Below are positions 1 through 8,235 of a stretch of 64,000 nucleotides of DNA, piece after piece. Made by a program: the position numbers and the translations under genes. The DNA is from Oscillospiraceae bacterium. GTDB lineage: Bacteria; Bacillota; Clostridia; Oscillospirales; Oscillospiraceae. Numbering within the stretch: the stretch's first letter is position 1; each line of letters opens with the position of its first letter. Location of the stretch: assembly GCA_910575505.1 (NCBI GenBank), contig CAJTFK010000001.1, positions 62,001 through 126,000 of the forward strand, written 5' to 3'. Below the pieces are notes generated by a model that saw only the letters and a list, made by a program, of their open reading frames with translations, did no database searches and was not told the DNA's origin.

Positions 1-712
1 CAACCGTTGCAACCTTGCAGCGCAATCCCTGAAGTTTGTCCACCGACATTGGGCGGACTTCGATCAAGGAGCCGGAGATGAAGTTCTCGATGCCCTTCTT
101 CGTAGAGGCCAGCTTAACTCGATTCATGAGATTGCCGGTCGTGTTCTGGATAGAGCCTTCCGTCAAGAACTGGAAGACAGGGCCGCGAGCTCTTGTAATG
201 GCAGTTTTGATTGGATTGATGATCTCCTCTGCCTGTTTCATAGTTGGGGCAGTAGTGATTTGATGTGTGGTAGATCCATCAACGACCAGAGAATAAGCCT
301 GAATGCAGGAGTCGTACAATGACTTTGCTGCACCTCGGCCAACAATTAAGTATTGCTTATTCACCAGCCGTTTCTTGATCTTCTTATTGACATAGCGTCC
401 GCCGTGTCCATCTCGATTAGGCACATAGACGGAGCGTGTCTCAAAGTAGTACCAACCAAACACTTGCTCGCCCCAGAGCTTGAAACTGTCCAGCATATGC
501 AAATCTGAACCGTCGGTTAATGTCAATTCTTTTTCACAGAACTCAACCCAACCATCAACAGCTCTGTCGTCATAGTAATACATCGGATCAGCGATCAAAT
601 CGTCAATCCTGTGCATTTCTAAGTCGATCTCTCTGCATACCGGAATTTCGCCTCGAATTACTGCGTCACGAAAAGCGCCGTAATATTTGGGGACGGCAGT
701 GTTTGATAACAT
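1..712 (-). CDS. terL: terminase large subunit, partial (C-terminus beyond left edge)
   Basis: This is the ATPase/nuclease motor subunit that packages DNA into proheads. Read by eye on the minus strand from ATG at 712, with AAGGGGTGAG as ribosome binding site, the frame stays open to base 1. A Walker A-like loop (IVGRGAAKS, about residues 123-131) follows a region rich in Tyr and Trp. About 237 residues are visible, so the nuclease domain lies to the left. It directly follows two head-region genes with spacing of about 11 bp, consistent with one late operon. Identification rests on the loop, its surroundings and position. Confidence 0.8.
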   Translation of the reverse strand, partial: MLSNTAVPKYYGAFRDAVIRGEIPVCREIDLEMHRIDDLIADPMYYYDDRAVDGWVEFCEKELTLTDGSDLHMLDSFKLWGEQVFGWYYFETRSVYVPNRDGHGGRYVNKKIKKRLVNKQYLIVGRGAAKSLYDSCIQAYSLVVDGSTTHQITTAPTMKQAEEIINPIKTAITRARGPVFQFLTEGSIQNTTGNLMNRVKLASTKKGIENFISGSLIEVRPMSVDKLQGLRCKVATV

Positions 713-723
713 CTGCTCACCCC

Positions 724-1611
724 TTACTGCCCAAGCAATTTCCTGCCGACAAGTACGAGGTCAGAGAATTTCTGATCTATCATCTTAGTGCGGTAGACAT
801 CCTTTGGGACGACCTGCTCCATGTCAAACACAATGACAGGAGACTTGGCTTTGAAGCCGCCATAGATGGCGTCATTCGTATCGAGCACCGCTCCGTAGCC
901 GGCTTCCTTGCAGGCGTTGAAGAACTTAGTTCGCTGAGTAGTCACGTCTTTCCCTTTACGGGCGTCACCAGCACCGTCATAGGGAATGACGTAATTGAAC
1001 ATCCGGTACACGACCTGAAGTTCTTCAGCCGTGGGCGTATAGTCGTCCTGCTTCATCTTTTCCAAGACCTGCCGGACTTCTCGGTAACCCTTGAACTTGT
1101 ACTTGTCGCTTACGAAGTAGCTTTGCATACGGTCCTCGTCCATGACGAAATTGTAAAAATCCCGATCCTTCTTGAAAAGTTCACGGAACACCTCGGCACC
1201 AGAATCTTCACTGGCAACCTTGATATCGGTCTTTAGAGAATTATCGATGCGGTACTTCATAAAGTTTCCCGTACCGATCGGGTTTCCTTTCTCGTCATAG
1301 ATGGTCTGCGGGATAGGCCGATTGAACAAAGCATTATACTGATGCTTGTCCAGAACGTTGTGAGTCGCATAGAACATGTCAGTGTTCTTAGTGCGATCAC
1401 GGTCATAGGACAAAGTGCTCAGCGTTGTTTTGTCGGCCTTCAGAACCTCGTCGAAATGCCGCTTGTTGTAGATGCTGTTACCGGCCTTCCGTTTGTTGCG
1501 GATAGCTTTTCTCTGAGCGGGGCTATAGTCTCCTCCGCCAAGAGGATAAGGGGGTCCATGTCGCACACCCCATTTTTGGTTTAGGATACCATGATGGGCC
1601 AGTTGTTCCAT
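724..1611 (-). CDS. phage head-region protein with N-terminal HHGI-type motif
   Basis: A 295-aa protein that starts with a motif (HHGILNQKWGVRHG, residues 6-19) common at the N-termini of proteins encoded near portal and terminase genes of Firmicutes phages. The rest is mixed alpha/beta with a Tyr- and Lys-rich centre and no motif that fixes an activity; an enzyme such as an ADP-ribosyltransferase is possible but I see no catalytic triad. The start at 1611 has a strong AGGAGG site. The next gene upstream carries a closely related motif, so both may be sent to the same place, probably the virion. Confidence 0.6.
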   Translation of the reverse strand: MEQLAHHGILNQKWGVRHGPPYPLGGGDYSPAQRKAIRNKRKAGNSIYNKRHFDEVLKADKTTLSTLSYDRDRTKNTDMFYATHNVLDKHQYNALFNRPIPQTIYDEKGNPIGTGNFMKYRIDNSLKTDIKVASEDSGAEVFRELFKKDRDFYNFVMDEDRMQSYFVSDKYKFKGYREVRQVLEKMKQDDYTPTAEELQVVYRMFNYVIPYDGAGDARKGKDVTTQRTKFFNACKEAGYGAVLDTNDAIYGGFKAKSPVIVFDMEQVVPKDVYRTKMIDQKFSDLVLVGRKLLGQ

Positions 1612-1623
1612 AAAAGCGCCCTC

Positions 1624-2133
1624 CTATCCTCTCAGTTCTTTGATTGCGAGAGCGATGCTGAGCGCCGAGCCGGTGATGGCCAAAACACTCCCAGCAAATT
1701 CGAGAGTGTCCTTTACCATGGTGCGGCCTTTGGAAACCTCCGAAGCAGAAGTATCGGCAAACAGTTTGTTGTACTGCTGTTCCAAGAGTTGGCGGTTGAT
1801 CTGATCGCGAAGCTCCTTGTCGCTCATCTTGGACAAGTCGAGTTTCTTAGTCGTGGGCTTGGGCGCTGTGGTCTGTTCAAGTTTCTTGAACTCTTTTACC
1901 AGATCGGAGTTGGCATCCACAACCTTTTTGGAGCGTTCCAAATCCTCACGAACCCAGCGGTCCGGATCGCCGCCTTCTTTCAGAACTGCTCTGTTTTCCT
2001 TCTTCTTCATGTTGTTCTCAGCGACATCCCGATCATATCGCTTTTGGCCAGCAGCAGTCAGAGAACCATCGGGATTCTGGTATCGACGAACACCCCATCG
2101 CTGGCCTTTGATTCCATGATGGTAAAGTTCCAT
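1624..2133 (-). CDS. small phage protein with HHGIKGQRWGVRR motif and C-terminal membrane span
   Basis: A 169-aa protein. Residues 4-30 carry the YHHGIKGQRWGVRRYQNPDG-type motif seen in many Clostridia phage proteins next to the terminase, followed by a charged helical region and a hydrophobic C-terminal segment (about residues 142-164) that could span a membrane. The start at 2133 is chosen because GGAGGAAACTCAAA precedes that ATG. Function unknown; the N-terminal motif may be a capsid or scaffold targeting tag (inference). Confidence 0.65.
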   Translation of the reverse strand: MELYHHGIKGQRWGVRRYQNPDGSLTAAGQKRYDRDVAENNMKKKENRAVLKEGGDPDRWVREDLERSKKVVDANSDLVKEFKKLEQTTAPKPTTKKLDLSKMSDKELRDQINRQLLEQQYNKLFADTSASEVSKGRTMVKDTLEFAGSVLAITGSALSIALAIKELRG

Positions 2134-2162
2134 TTTGAGTTTCCTCCTCTCTGCTAAATTCA

Positions 2163-2510
2163 TCAATCCGATTCAGCTGCAACATTAAGCCGCCACTCAA
2201 ACTCACTAATCTGTTTATTGATGGATTCAATAACAGCGGAGCCGAGCGGCGGATCAAATAGCAGCTTAACCTTAAGATGCATATAGGATTTTACGAGGGA
2301 AAAGTTGTCGGGGTCCTTGGCGATAAAGCTATCCCACTTCTCACTGTCGCCGGTTATGGAGAAACCGTTAGGCGGGCCAACACCCAGTTGTGTCAGAATC
2401 GAAAACACACTGTTGATGTGCATAATAAGATCAGGATCAAAGTGCTTATAGCTTTCGTCAATGCCCAGCAGCTTCTTGATGGAGGTCAGAATACTTTCGG
2501 TCATCTCCAC
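2163..2510 (-). CDS. phage head-tail connector-like small protein
   Basis: A 115-aa, mostly helical protein. The pattern DLIMHINSVFSILTQLGVGP, then SYMHLKVKLLFDPP and a helical tail ending EWRLN, resembles a conserved family in Clostridia phages usually found near terminase and portal genes and often compared with gp6-type head-tail connectors. The likely start is GTG at 2510, with AAGGAGGTG nine bases upstream; an in-frame ATG lies two codons later. Assignment is from remembered family pattern and position only. Confidence 0.5.
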   Translation of the reverse strand: MEMTESILTSIKKLLGIDESYKHFDPDLIMHINSVFSILTQLGVGPPNGFSITGDSEKWDSFIAKDPDNFSLVKSYMHLKVKLLFDPPLGSAVIESINKQISEFEWRLNVAAESD

Positions 2511-2524
2511 GGAACGACACCTCC

Positions 2525-2866
2525 TTATCTCTTAAGGGCGATGTACTTCCTCATGCAGAAGCCTTCAGCGCCGGAGGCCGTGCAGACCTTGTAAAATTCA
2601 TCAGTGGAACCTTCCATGTCGACCATGACCTTGGAAAGGCAGTCAATGATGGTCACGACTTCCCCGTCAGGGGACGGGTCTTTCCGGACATAGAGCCTCA
2701 TGCAGTCGGTGACGACACCGGCGGTAAAAGCTTTCATCACCTCAGCAGGAGCGGCCTCATCAACCATAGGTGCCTCAGCACGAAGGCCTCGACTATTAGG
2801 CTCTTCATGAGACGGCGCAATCTTCGGATCGACACGATCGCGATGACCCTGGGAATTATTTTGCAT
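2525..2866 (-). CDS. SH3-like domain phage protein
   Basis: A 113-aa protein with a disordered, Pro/Glu-rich first 45 residues and a C-terminal domain (about 50-112) that reads like a bacterial SH3 fold: LYVRKDPSPDGEVVTII, a hydrophobic centre, then EFYKVCTASGAEGFCMRKYI. Such domains bind peptides or cell-wall components. It lies between the HNH nuclease gene and the connector-like gene in the late operon. Its role in the virion or packaging is not known. Confidence 0.6.
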   Translation of the reverse strand: MQNNSQGHRDRVDPKIAPSHEEPNSRGLRAEAPMVDEAAPAEVMKAFTAGVVTDCMRLYVRKDPSPDGEVVTIIDCLSKVMVDMEGSTDEFYKVCTASGAEGFCMRKYIALKR

Positions 2867-2939
2867 TTTGGTTTTCCTCCTTGTTCATGTAGTAGGGACA
2901 AAAAGAGAAGAATTCAGTTTTGGGTGCGACACTTTTGAG

Positions 2940-3359
2940 TCATCTCTTCCATGGGCAGGTATCATTTGGGCGACGCTCAACCGGTTCTTGAAGTAGCAGA
3001 TGCTCGTCACCATAATGGATCGCAAGGTGAGTGTCATGAATCGTGGTGATTAGATACTCCGGATCAAGAAGAAGGTCACTCCTATTGCGAATGTCCTCTG
3101 GGCGGATCGGGTTCATGTGATGAATGACAATCCGGCCAAATATCTCCCTGCCAGGAATACCGAGATCACAGCCTTCGTCTCTTGTAATAACGAAGTCTCT
3201 CACACGCCTCCATTCAGGCGAGCGGTAAAAGAATTGATTCATGTATCGGTCAAACCCAAAAGTCTCCTTGCCAACTTCTCCATTCAAACGGAGATATTTA
3301 TACCTGGCCTGAAAAGTCGGAAGGAGCATCAACTCCGAATAGCATTTAATATCCGTCAT
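2940..3359 (-). CDS. HNH endonuclease of the packaging region
   Basis: A 139-aa protein with an HNH-type core: SPEWRRVRDFVITRDEGCDL, then GRIVIHHMNPI (catalytic His pair) and an Asn/Asp-containing helix with LDPEYLITTIHDTHLAIHYG. Small HNH nucleases next to terminase genes are known to assist packaging-linked DNA cleavage in several phages. It overlaps the end of the upstream TerS-like gene by 14 bp, indicating translational coupling. The start ATG at 3359 follows GAAGAGGAAGAG. Confidence 0.75.
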   Translation of the reverse strand: MTDIKCYSELMLLPTFQARYKYLRLNGEVGKETFGFDRYMNQFFYRSPEWRRVRDFVITRDEGCDLGIPGREIFGRIVIHHMNPIRPEDIRNRSDLLLDPEYLITTIHDTHLAIHYGDEHLLLQEPVERRPNDTCPWKR

Positions 3360-3690
3360 CGAACTCTTCCTCTTCTTCGTCCATGCCCTGATACCGCCGC
3401 ATTGCCTTTGTCGCTTCTTTCATAAGCTCTTCAAGCCGGTCGGCGGCCTTGATGGCATCTGCTTTAGCTGCTGCGAGATCACGCTGCTTCTCCAAAAGTT
3501 CTTTCTCAATTCGAGCCTTTGTCGATCCGCGCTTAACAAACTCGGTAATGAGTTGAGAAGAGGCAGTTCCATCTCGCAACTGCTGTTCGGCAAGGTCCAT
3601 AGCCAAAGAAATCATTTGATTCTCTCTTGCCTCTGGAGTTAAAGGAGTTCTCGTTTTTGGAACTCCAGACGGCTTCACAGCTTTTGCCAC
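3346..3690 (-). CDS. putative terminase small subunit-like protein
   Basis: A 114-aa helical protein with a basic N-terminus, a central LTPEARENQMISLAMDLAEQ pattern and a long coiled-coil-like helix (about 55-95), ending in an acidic tail. This family often sits just before HNH and large terminase genes in Clostridia phages and is a reasonable small-terminase candidate. I prefer the GTG start at 3690, seven bases after AGAGGAGG, over the upstream ATG at 3708, which lies inside that ribosome binding site. Assignment by position and pattern, not by a diagnostic motif. Confidence 0.5.
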   Translation of the reverse strand: MAKAVKPSGVPKTRTPLTPEARENQMISLAMDLAEQQLRDGTASSQLITEFVKRGSTKARIEKELLEKQRDLAAAKADAIKAADRLEELMKEATKAMRRYQGMDEEEEEFDDGY

Positions 3691-4155
3691 CTTGCCACCT
3701 CCTCTCATTGGGTTTTGTAAAAGATGATGCGAGAATGCTGTGAGTTTTGGAATGGTTTAGGGCGACATTTGAAGGAGCCCGCATAAACGAATTTACCGGC
3801 GAGGGAGAAAAAATCGCCTACACATTCCTTCACTCTTTGGTGGAGGGGAGAGGAGGTGTCTCCCAAGTGAAGATGTGAAACGACGAAAAGGGACTCGCCG
3901 ACTAATATCCGCCTTGTGGGCTCGTTCAAATGCCGCCCCAGACCAAAACCGATTTCAAAAATTTACCCGCGGAGAATTTCAAAAGACCGTCGCGATGCAC
4001 AGGGGGTGTGTATTTCACGGATACCCCCTATACCCTTAAAAATCTTTGAGTCTACCCGCCTAAACGCCATTTTTGTTGATAATTTTGACAAAAGACGAGT
4101 TAAAACGACTATCTAAAGCGAAGTCATCTCATTTTTAAGGGCTGAGGTATCCCGC
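3691..4155. other. 465-bp gene-free stretch upstream of the terminase cluster
   Basis: No convincing gene is visible. It contains an inverted repeat AGGGGGT...ACCCCCT at about 4000-4031 with a nested GTG/CAC pair in the loop, and an AT-rich stretch at 4035-4135. The position directly in front of the small-terminase-like gene makes it a candidate packaging (cos/pac) or late-operon control site. No T-tract follows the hairpin on the minus strand, so it is not an obvious terminator. Confidence 0.4.
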
Positions 4156-4419
4156 TCAGGCCGTTACCGCAGGTTCAGGCTCAACAGTTTCCTTAACCTT
4201 TTTGTAGATGCCGAGGGGATTGTACTTGACGATGTCGTCAATGGCACGCTCAATCTCCTGCTCATTCTCAACAACAGAGAGCTGATCGGAAGTACGAGCG
4301 ATACGCGCCAAATAGGCGCAGGAATGATAACCTTTGTCCTCATCGAACCGGAACCAGGCATCGAATTGGGTAAAAGGGTCATAGGGATTGTCGGTTGTAG
4401 TCAAAGCACACTTAGCCAT
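4156..4419 (-). CDS. conserved Clostridia phage protein, late operon
   Basis: An 87-aa acidic protein beginning MAKCALTTTDNPYDPF and containing HSCAYLARIARTSDQL. I recognise it as a conserved small protein of Clostridia phages and related elements, but no function is known to me. It follows the RNA polymerase-like gene by 16 bp and so belongs to the late operon. No membrane span or metal site is evident. Confidence 0.6.
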   Translation of the reverse strand: MAKCALTTTDNPYDPFTQFDAWFRFDEDKGYHSCAYLARIARTSDQLSVVENEQEIERAIDDIVKYNPLGIYKKVKETVEPEPAVTA

Positions 4420-4435
4420 TCGCTCTCACTTCCTT

Positions 4436-7126
4436 TCATTCATTGAGAATCCTTGACACAGCAGAAGGCGAAAGGTTCAAAGCATCAGCGATTTCGGCAT
4501 TTGTATGACCAGAATTCGCCATTGCTCTGATCCTATTTGCCCGAGCTTCGGAGACTTCTGTTCTCGTTCTTGGCGTAGCGCGTTCACGCACAACGTCAGG
4601 ATCAGCGTAACGCAGGATCTCTTTCAATGTTGTGTCGGAGATTGCGCCTGCCTGAATCGCTTCCCATTCGCCATCACTGATAGTGATTCGAGTTCCTTTA
4701 CCGCTTGCTCCGGTTTCGATACGAGCATCGCTGATTGCAGCTCTGCGAATCTTGGAGATCTCGTCTTTGTCAGTAATGTTGTTGGCATCAACCTTTGCCT
4801 TGACACGAGCATTGGCAATGCGCTGGGCTTCACGCTCACGAGGAGCGTTGAGCTGAGCAAGACGAAGCGCCGAAGTAAGACGATCCACTTCCGGCTGATA
4901 AGTTCTGGCAGCACTGGCAGAGCGAGCCAAAGTCGGCGTCGCAACGTACTCAAGCCTTGCCCGGTTGGCCAGAGCCTTCATCTTGTTAGCGTAGTCGGCA
5001 TAGGCATCCTCGACAAGCGTTCCGGAAGACAGTGTCCGAATGTCATCGGTCTTGTCCAGCAGCTTAATCTTGGTTGTAGCCTGAACTTCACGACCCTTTG
5101 CGTCAAAGTAAGTACGGCCGGACTCCTTATAGATGACCTTACCCGTCTGCTTGTCGATACGACCGCTGCCCTGACGCTCAGGAACCTCAACGTCCTGTTT
5201 ACGACGGGACAGCAGGGTAGAGGCGCCGCCTCTTTCCTTACCTGTCTCATCAACGTAGCCTTGCCATTTCTTCCGAAGGGTGGCGATGTCGTTCTCCTGC
5301 TCAGACCGCTTATAGTCCAGCTTGTGCTTGGCGGCGTCGATGACCACCATGCTGTGCTTGACGGCCTTCACAATGTCACTCTCGGGGGCCCCTTTCAGTG
5401 TCATATCGGTGATGAGGTTAGAGATCTTCCCCATCTCTATCTGGGTGGCCTCTTTGGAGAGGAGCCGGATACCGGTCTTGCCTTCGGTGGAGTATTCAAC
5501 TTTGGCGTCGAAGTCCTTCAACCCAGCAAGGGCGGGGGTCGATTTTATGTTCACCCTCCCACCGGTAGGGATGACAACGACTTGGTCACCATCGAAGTCC
5601 GCTCCGGAGAGCCGCTCCGCAACCTTGGCGTTGATACCGACGGCGTCCCTTGTCCGGGGACCCAGAATAGAAATAGCCGACTTGTTTTTGTTGTTGACAG
5701 TCAGGATGGGGATCTCAAATGTTCCCCCATGAGGATACCGAACAAGAGCAACCTTCTCGCCATCCCTGTAGTTGGGGGCGTAGATCTCGGTTTCCTTCAT
5801 CGCCGTGAGCGGCAATATAACTTGGGTGCTCTGGCGGGGAAGAGCAGCGGCCTTCAGGTGGACAACAGCAGAATCGCATTCATCTGCGAAGTCCATCAGC
5901 AGCTTCTTCTTCACAGTGGGGTTGGTCAGAGAACAGATCTCGGAAAACTCGTCCTCTGCATCCGCATAGGTCAAATCCAACTGAGTCTGAATCAGCTTGA
6001 TGGGCTGCTTAGAAAGGAACTGGGAAGACAAGTTTTTGCTCATTTTATCCCAGTCTCCCTCTTCCTTCAGCTTATTGATGGCCGACAGCTTCTCGGTGCC
6101 GTCCTCTGCAATATAATGACTCTGGCCACCAGCCTTGATAAACGCCCCGAAAGGGTTGTCCGGATCGTTCTGGATTTTTTTCAGTACGTCCAGCTTCGGA
6201 GTACCAGATCGCTTGTTGGTGTTAAATATAATGTCTACACCATCAGGCATGTCTTCGGAGTACATGGCCATACCCTTGAGATAATGGGTTCCGTCAACCA
6301 TGATCCGGACCTGAGCATAGTGGGAAGCGCCCAGATCCAGGTCAGGAACGCCTCTTCGGAGCTCAATGACACCATCTTTAGCCAGGCCGCCTTCCTCGGC
6401 ATATCGGATTTTTACCCGGTCAGAGCTGATGCTGGCCGGATATTCTCGCTTATCCCAAGTTTCGCCGCCATCGGTGCTGTGATATTCTCCGACCGACTTG
6501 ACCAAGGAAAGGTCTTGATAAACCTGACGCTGATCGATGTCTGGCACGGATATAATTGGGGTGATAGTTCGATTTTTCGGATTGTTGACCTGAGGAACAC
6601 CAACGCCAAAGCGGTTGTAACCCTCAGTCTCCAAAATGAAAAGCGCCTCTTGAAGGACACCACTGGAAACACCAAGCTCACGCTCAGCTCCGCTGCCAAC
6701 ATCAAGGGCACCTTTTTCCGCAAGCTCCTGCTTCAACCGTTCCGCAGTCTGCCGCGCTTTATTTTTATTGGTTGCAGTGTTCTCATTGAGAAGGGCTCGG
6801 ACAGAAGAATCGTTGTTGTAACCCATGATCTTAGCGATCTCATCAAGGGTCTTGCCCTCTTCTCTCAAAGATTTGGCCCTGTCAGCCAGGACCATACGCC
6901 GCTCATGCTTCGCCACCCGAACCTGCATCCGCAGATCCGTTGTAGACATCTTCAGCTCCTCGGCAATCTCTTTCTCACTCTTCCCCTGAGACTGAAGTTC
7001 CTCAACTCGGCTGAGGAAGTCGCCGCCATGCTGGAAGGGGTTGTCGCCAGAACCCCACGGATAGCGCCCTGAACGTCTTTTGACGCCATAGTGCATCAGG
7101 ATGTCATCGTCCTGAAACGGATTCAT
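4436..7126 (-). CDS. two-barrel (multisubunit-type) RNA polymerase-like protein, probably virion-associated
   Basis: An 896-aa single-chain protein with both double-psi-barrel signatures of cellular RNA polymerases. Residues 283-306 (YLKGMAMYSEDMPDG, then VDIIFNTNK) resemble the beta-subunit block with its catalytic lysines; residues 461-474 (LVRYPHGGTFEIPI) and 507-519 (SGADFDGDQVVVI) resemble the beta-prime block, with D510, D512 and D514 as the metal-binding triad. Two helix-turn-helix-like segments lie near the N-terminus (about 41-70, 81-115) and one at the C-terminus. Residues 11-26 (MHYGVKRRSGRYPWGS) resemble the HHGI tags of two head-region proteins. Related single-chain enzymes include YonO of SPbeta and virion polymerases of crAss-like phages. 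Location in the late operon fits packaging into virions and early transcription after infection; that is inference. Confidence 0.75.
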   Translation of the reverse strand: MNPFQDDDILMHYGVKRRSGRYPWGSGDNPFQHGGDFLSRVEELQSQGKSEKEIAEELKMSTTDLRMQVRVAKHERRMVLADRAKSLREEGKTLDEIAKIMGYNNDSSVRALLNENTATNKNKARQTAERLKQELAEKGALDVGSGAERELGVSSGVLQEALFILETEGYNRFGVGVPQVNNPKNRTITPIISVPDIDQRQVYQDLSLVKSVGEYHSTDGGETWDKREYPASISSDRVKIRYAEEGGLAKDGVIELRRGVPDLDLGASHYAQVRIMVDGTHYLKGMAMYSEDMPDGVDIIFNTNKRSGTPKLDVLKKIQNDPDNPFGAFIKAGGQSHYIAEDGTEKLSAINKLKEEGDWDKMSKNLSSQFLSKQPIKLIQTQLDLTYADAEDEFSEICSLTNPTVKKKLLMDFADECDSAVVHLKAAALPRQSTQVILPLTAMKETEIYAPNYRDGEKVALVRYPHGGTFEIPILTVNNKNKSAISILGPRTRDAVGINAKVAERLSGADFDGDQVVVIPTGGRVNIKSTPALAGLKDFDAKVEYSTEGKTGIRLLSKEATQIEMGKISNLITDMTLKGAPESDIVKAVKHSMVVIDAAKHKLDYKRSEQENDIATLRKKWQGYVDETGKERGGASTLLSRRKQDVEVPERQGSGRIDKQTGKVIYKESGRTYFDAKGREVQATTKIKLLDKTDDIRTLSSGTLVEDAYADYANKMKALANRARLEYVATPTLARSASAARTYQPEVDRLTSALRLAQLNAPREREAQRIANARVKAKVDANNITDKDEISKIRRAAISDARIETGASGKGTRITISDGEWEAIQAGAISDTTLKEILRYADPDVVRERATPRTRTEVSEARANRIRAMANSGHTNAEIADALNLSPSAVSRILNE

Positions 7127-7129
7127 GTT

Positions 7130-7687
7130 TTACCCCTCCTGTTCCCTCATTCGATTGATGATTTTGTCAAACGTGACAATGCGGTCCATGATTGGGAAGA
7201 TGTCTTCCACAGTGGCGTTGTGGCAGAGCACTTCATCATTCTGATAAATGCGAAGCTCCATCCCAATTTCGCTGGGTTTGATGCCATACTCCAGACAGAA
7301 GAGCGCAGCATAGATCATCAGCTGCTCCATCTTGGCCGGCGTCTCTCCGGTCTTCAAATCGTGGATGCGGAGAAAGTCGTTCCGGAATATAATTGCGTCA
7401 GCCGTTCCGAAGCAGTTTGGCGAATAGTATAGGATCTGCTCCGGCGTCATCTTAAAGCCGATAGCGTCGTTGACGTACATATTCAGTGTCTGCTTCGATC
7501 TGGGCAACTTCTGCCCGAGGCGGATGCAATCAGCAGCGAATGCGTGAAGTTTGGTGCCCTTTTGGGCCGCTCGCCATTTAGAATAGGTTTCTTCAACTTT
7601 CTCTTCGCTGTAGTTGATCCAGTGATAGTTGCTTGCACTGAGAAAAGCATGAAGACCTTCCAGCTTATCGTGTCTATTAAATATCAT
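7130..7687 (-). CDS. PD-(D/E)XK nuclease (RecB/Cas4-like)
   Basis: A 185-aa protein with the classic core of this nuclease superfamily: FGTADAIIF (acidic residue in GTAD), then HDLKTG, where the D-x-K pair is catalytic, followed by QLMIYAALF as the RecB-type helix. It probably acts on DNA ends in recombination or genome processing. ATG at 7687 is chosen because GGAGGATTGACT precedes it. It lies between an HNH gene and the RNA polymerase-like gene with almost no spacing. Confidence 0.75.
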   Translation of the reverse strand: MIFNRHDKLEGLHAFLSASNYHWINYSEEKVEETYSKWRAAQKGTKLHAFAADCIRLGQKLPRSKQTLNMYVNDAIGFKMTPEQILYYSPNCFGTADAIIFRNDFLRIHDLKTGETPAKMEQLMIYAALFCLEYGIKPSEIGMELRIYQNDEVLCHNATVEDIFPIMDRIVTFDKIINRMREQEG

Positions 7688-7689
7688 AG

Positions 7690-8235
7690 TCAATCCTCCT
7701 GATCCACAAAAGCAAAATGATACCCATGATGCTGTTTTGCATAACCACGACAGCAACAGCTAATTGCAGAAGAGGCACATCCCAAGGCTTGTGCGCAGTC
7801 TTTTATACTCGCAAATATTTCGCCCGTTTCCAGAACTCGCACAGGGCGCTTGTTTTGTTCGGAAAAGACCCGAGTTCCCTTCATCCTGAGTTCTTTGGTT
7901 AGAGGGGATTTTCGTAAATTAGCCTTGTATGAATGCTGAAGGTTTTCACTTCTGGTAACCCACTCTAAATTACCTACAAAATTGTTCTGCTTATCACCAT
8001 CAATGTGATTAACTTCATAGCCATCATGATTTCCGTCAAAGAAAGCGTCCGCAACCAGTCTATGGACAGAACAACTTTTTTCGTAGCCATTTCTACAAAG
8101 TCTAACCATGCAATATCCATCACGGGTGAGCCATTGTTTCAGTTCTTTTCCAGAACGATTAAAAACTCGGCCATAAATATCAACCGTGTAATCCGGAAAA
8201 TCATGGATGACTTTCAAAAATCTGCTGAAGCTCAT
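7690..8235 (-). CDS. NUMOD4/HNH homing-type endonuclease
   Basis: A 181-aa protein. The N-terminus has a NUMOD4-like segment (DFPDYTVDIYGRVFNR), the middle an HNH core (HRLVADAF, EVNHIDGDKQNN, NLEWVTRSEN) and the C-terminus a DNA-binding repeat region (ETGEIFASIKDCAQALGC, a NUMOD1-like helix). These are hallmarks of free-standing homing endonucleases. The ATG at 8235 follows AAGGAGG and lies inside the end of the VRR-NUC gene (35-bp overlap); its stop lies 2 bp from the next start. The tight fit suggests insertion into a pre-existing nuclease operon. Confidence 0.8.
   Translation of the reverse strand: MSFSRFLKVIHDFPDYTVDIYGRVFNRSGKELKQWLTRDGYCMVRLCRNGYEKSCSVHRLVADAFFDGNHDGYEVNHIDGDKQNNFVGNLEWVTRSENLQHSYKANLRKSPLTKELRMKGTRVFSEQNKRPVRVLETGEIFASIKDCAQALGCASSAISCCCRGYAKQHHGYHFAFVDQED

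Noticed and set aside
4505..7072. 855-aa open frame on the plus strand
   Set aside because: It mirrors the RNA polymerase-like gene; no domains or ribosome binding site, and the minus frame has conserved catalytic motifs.
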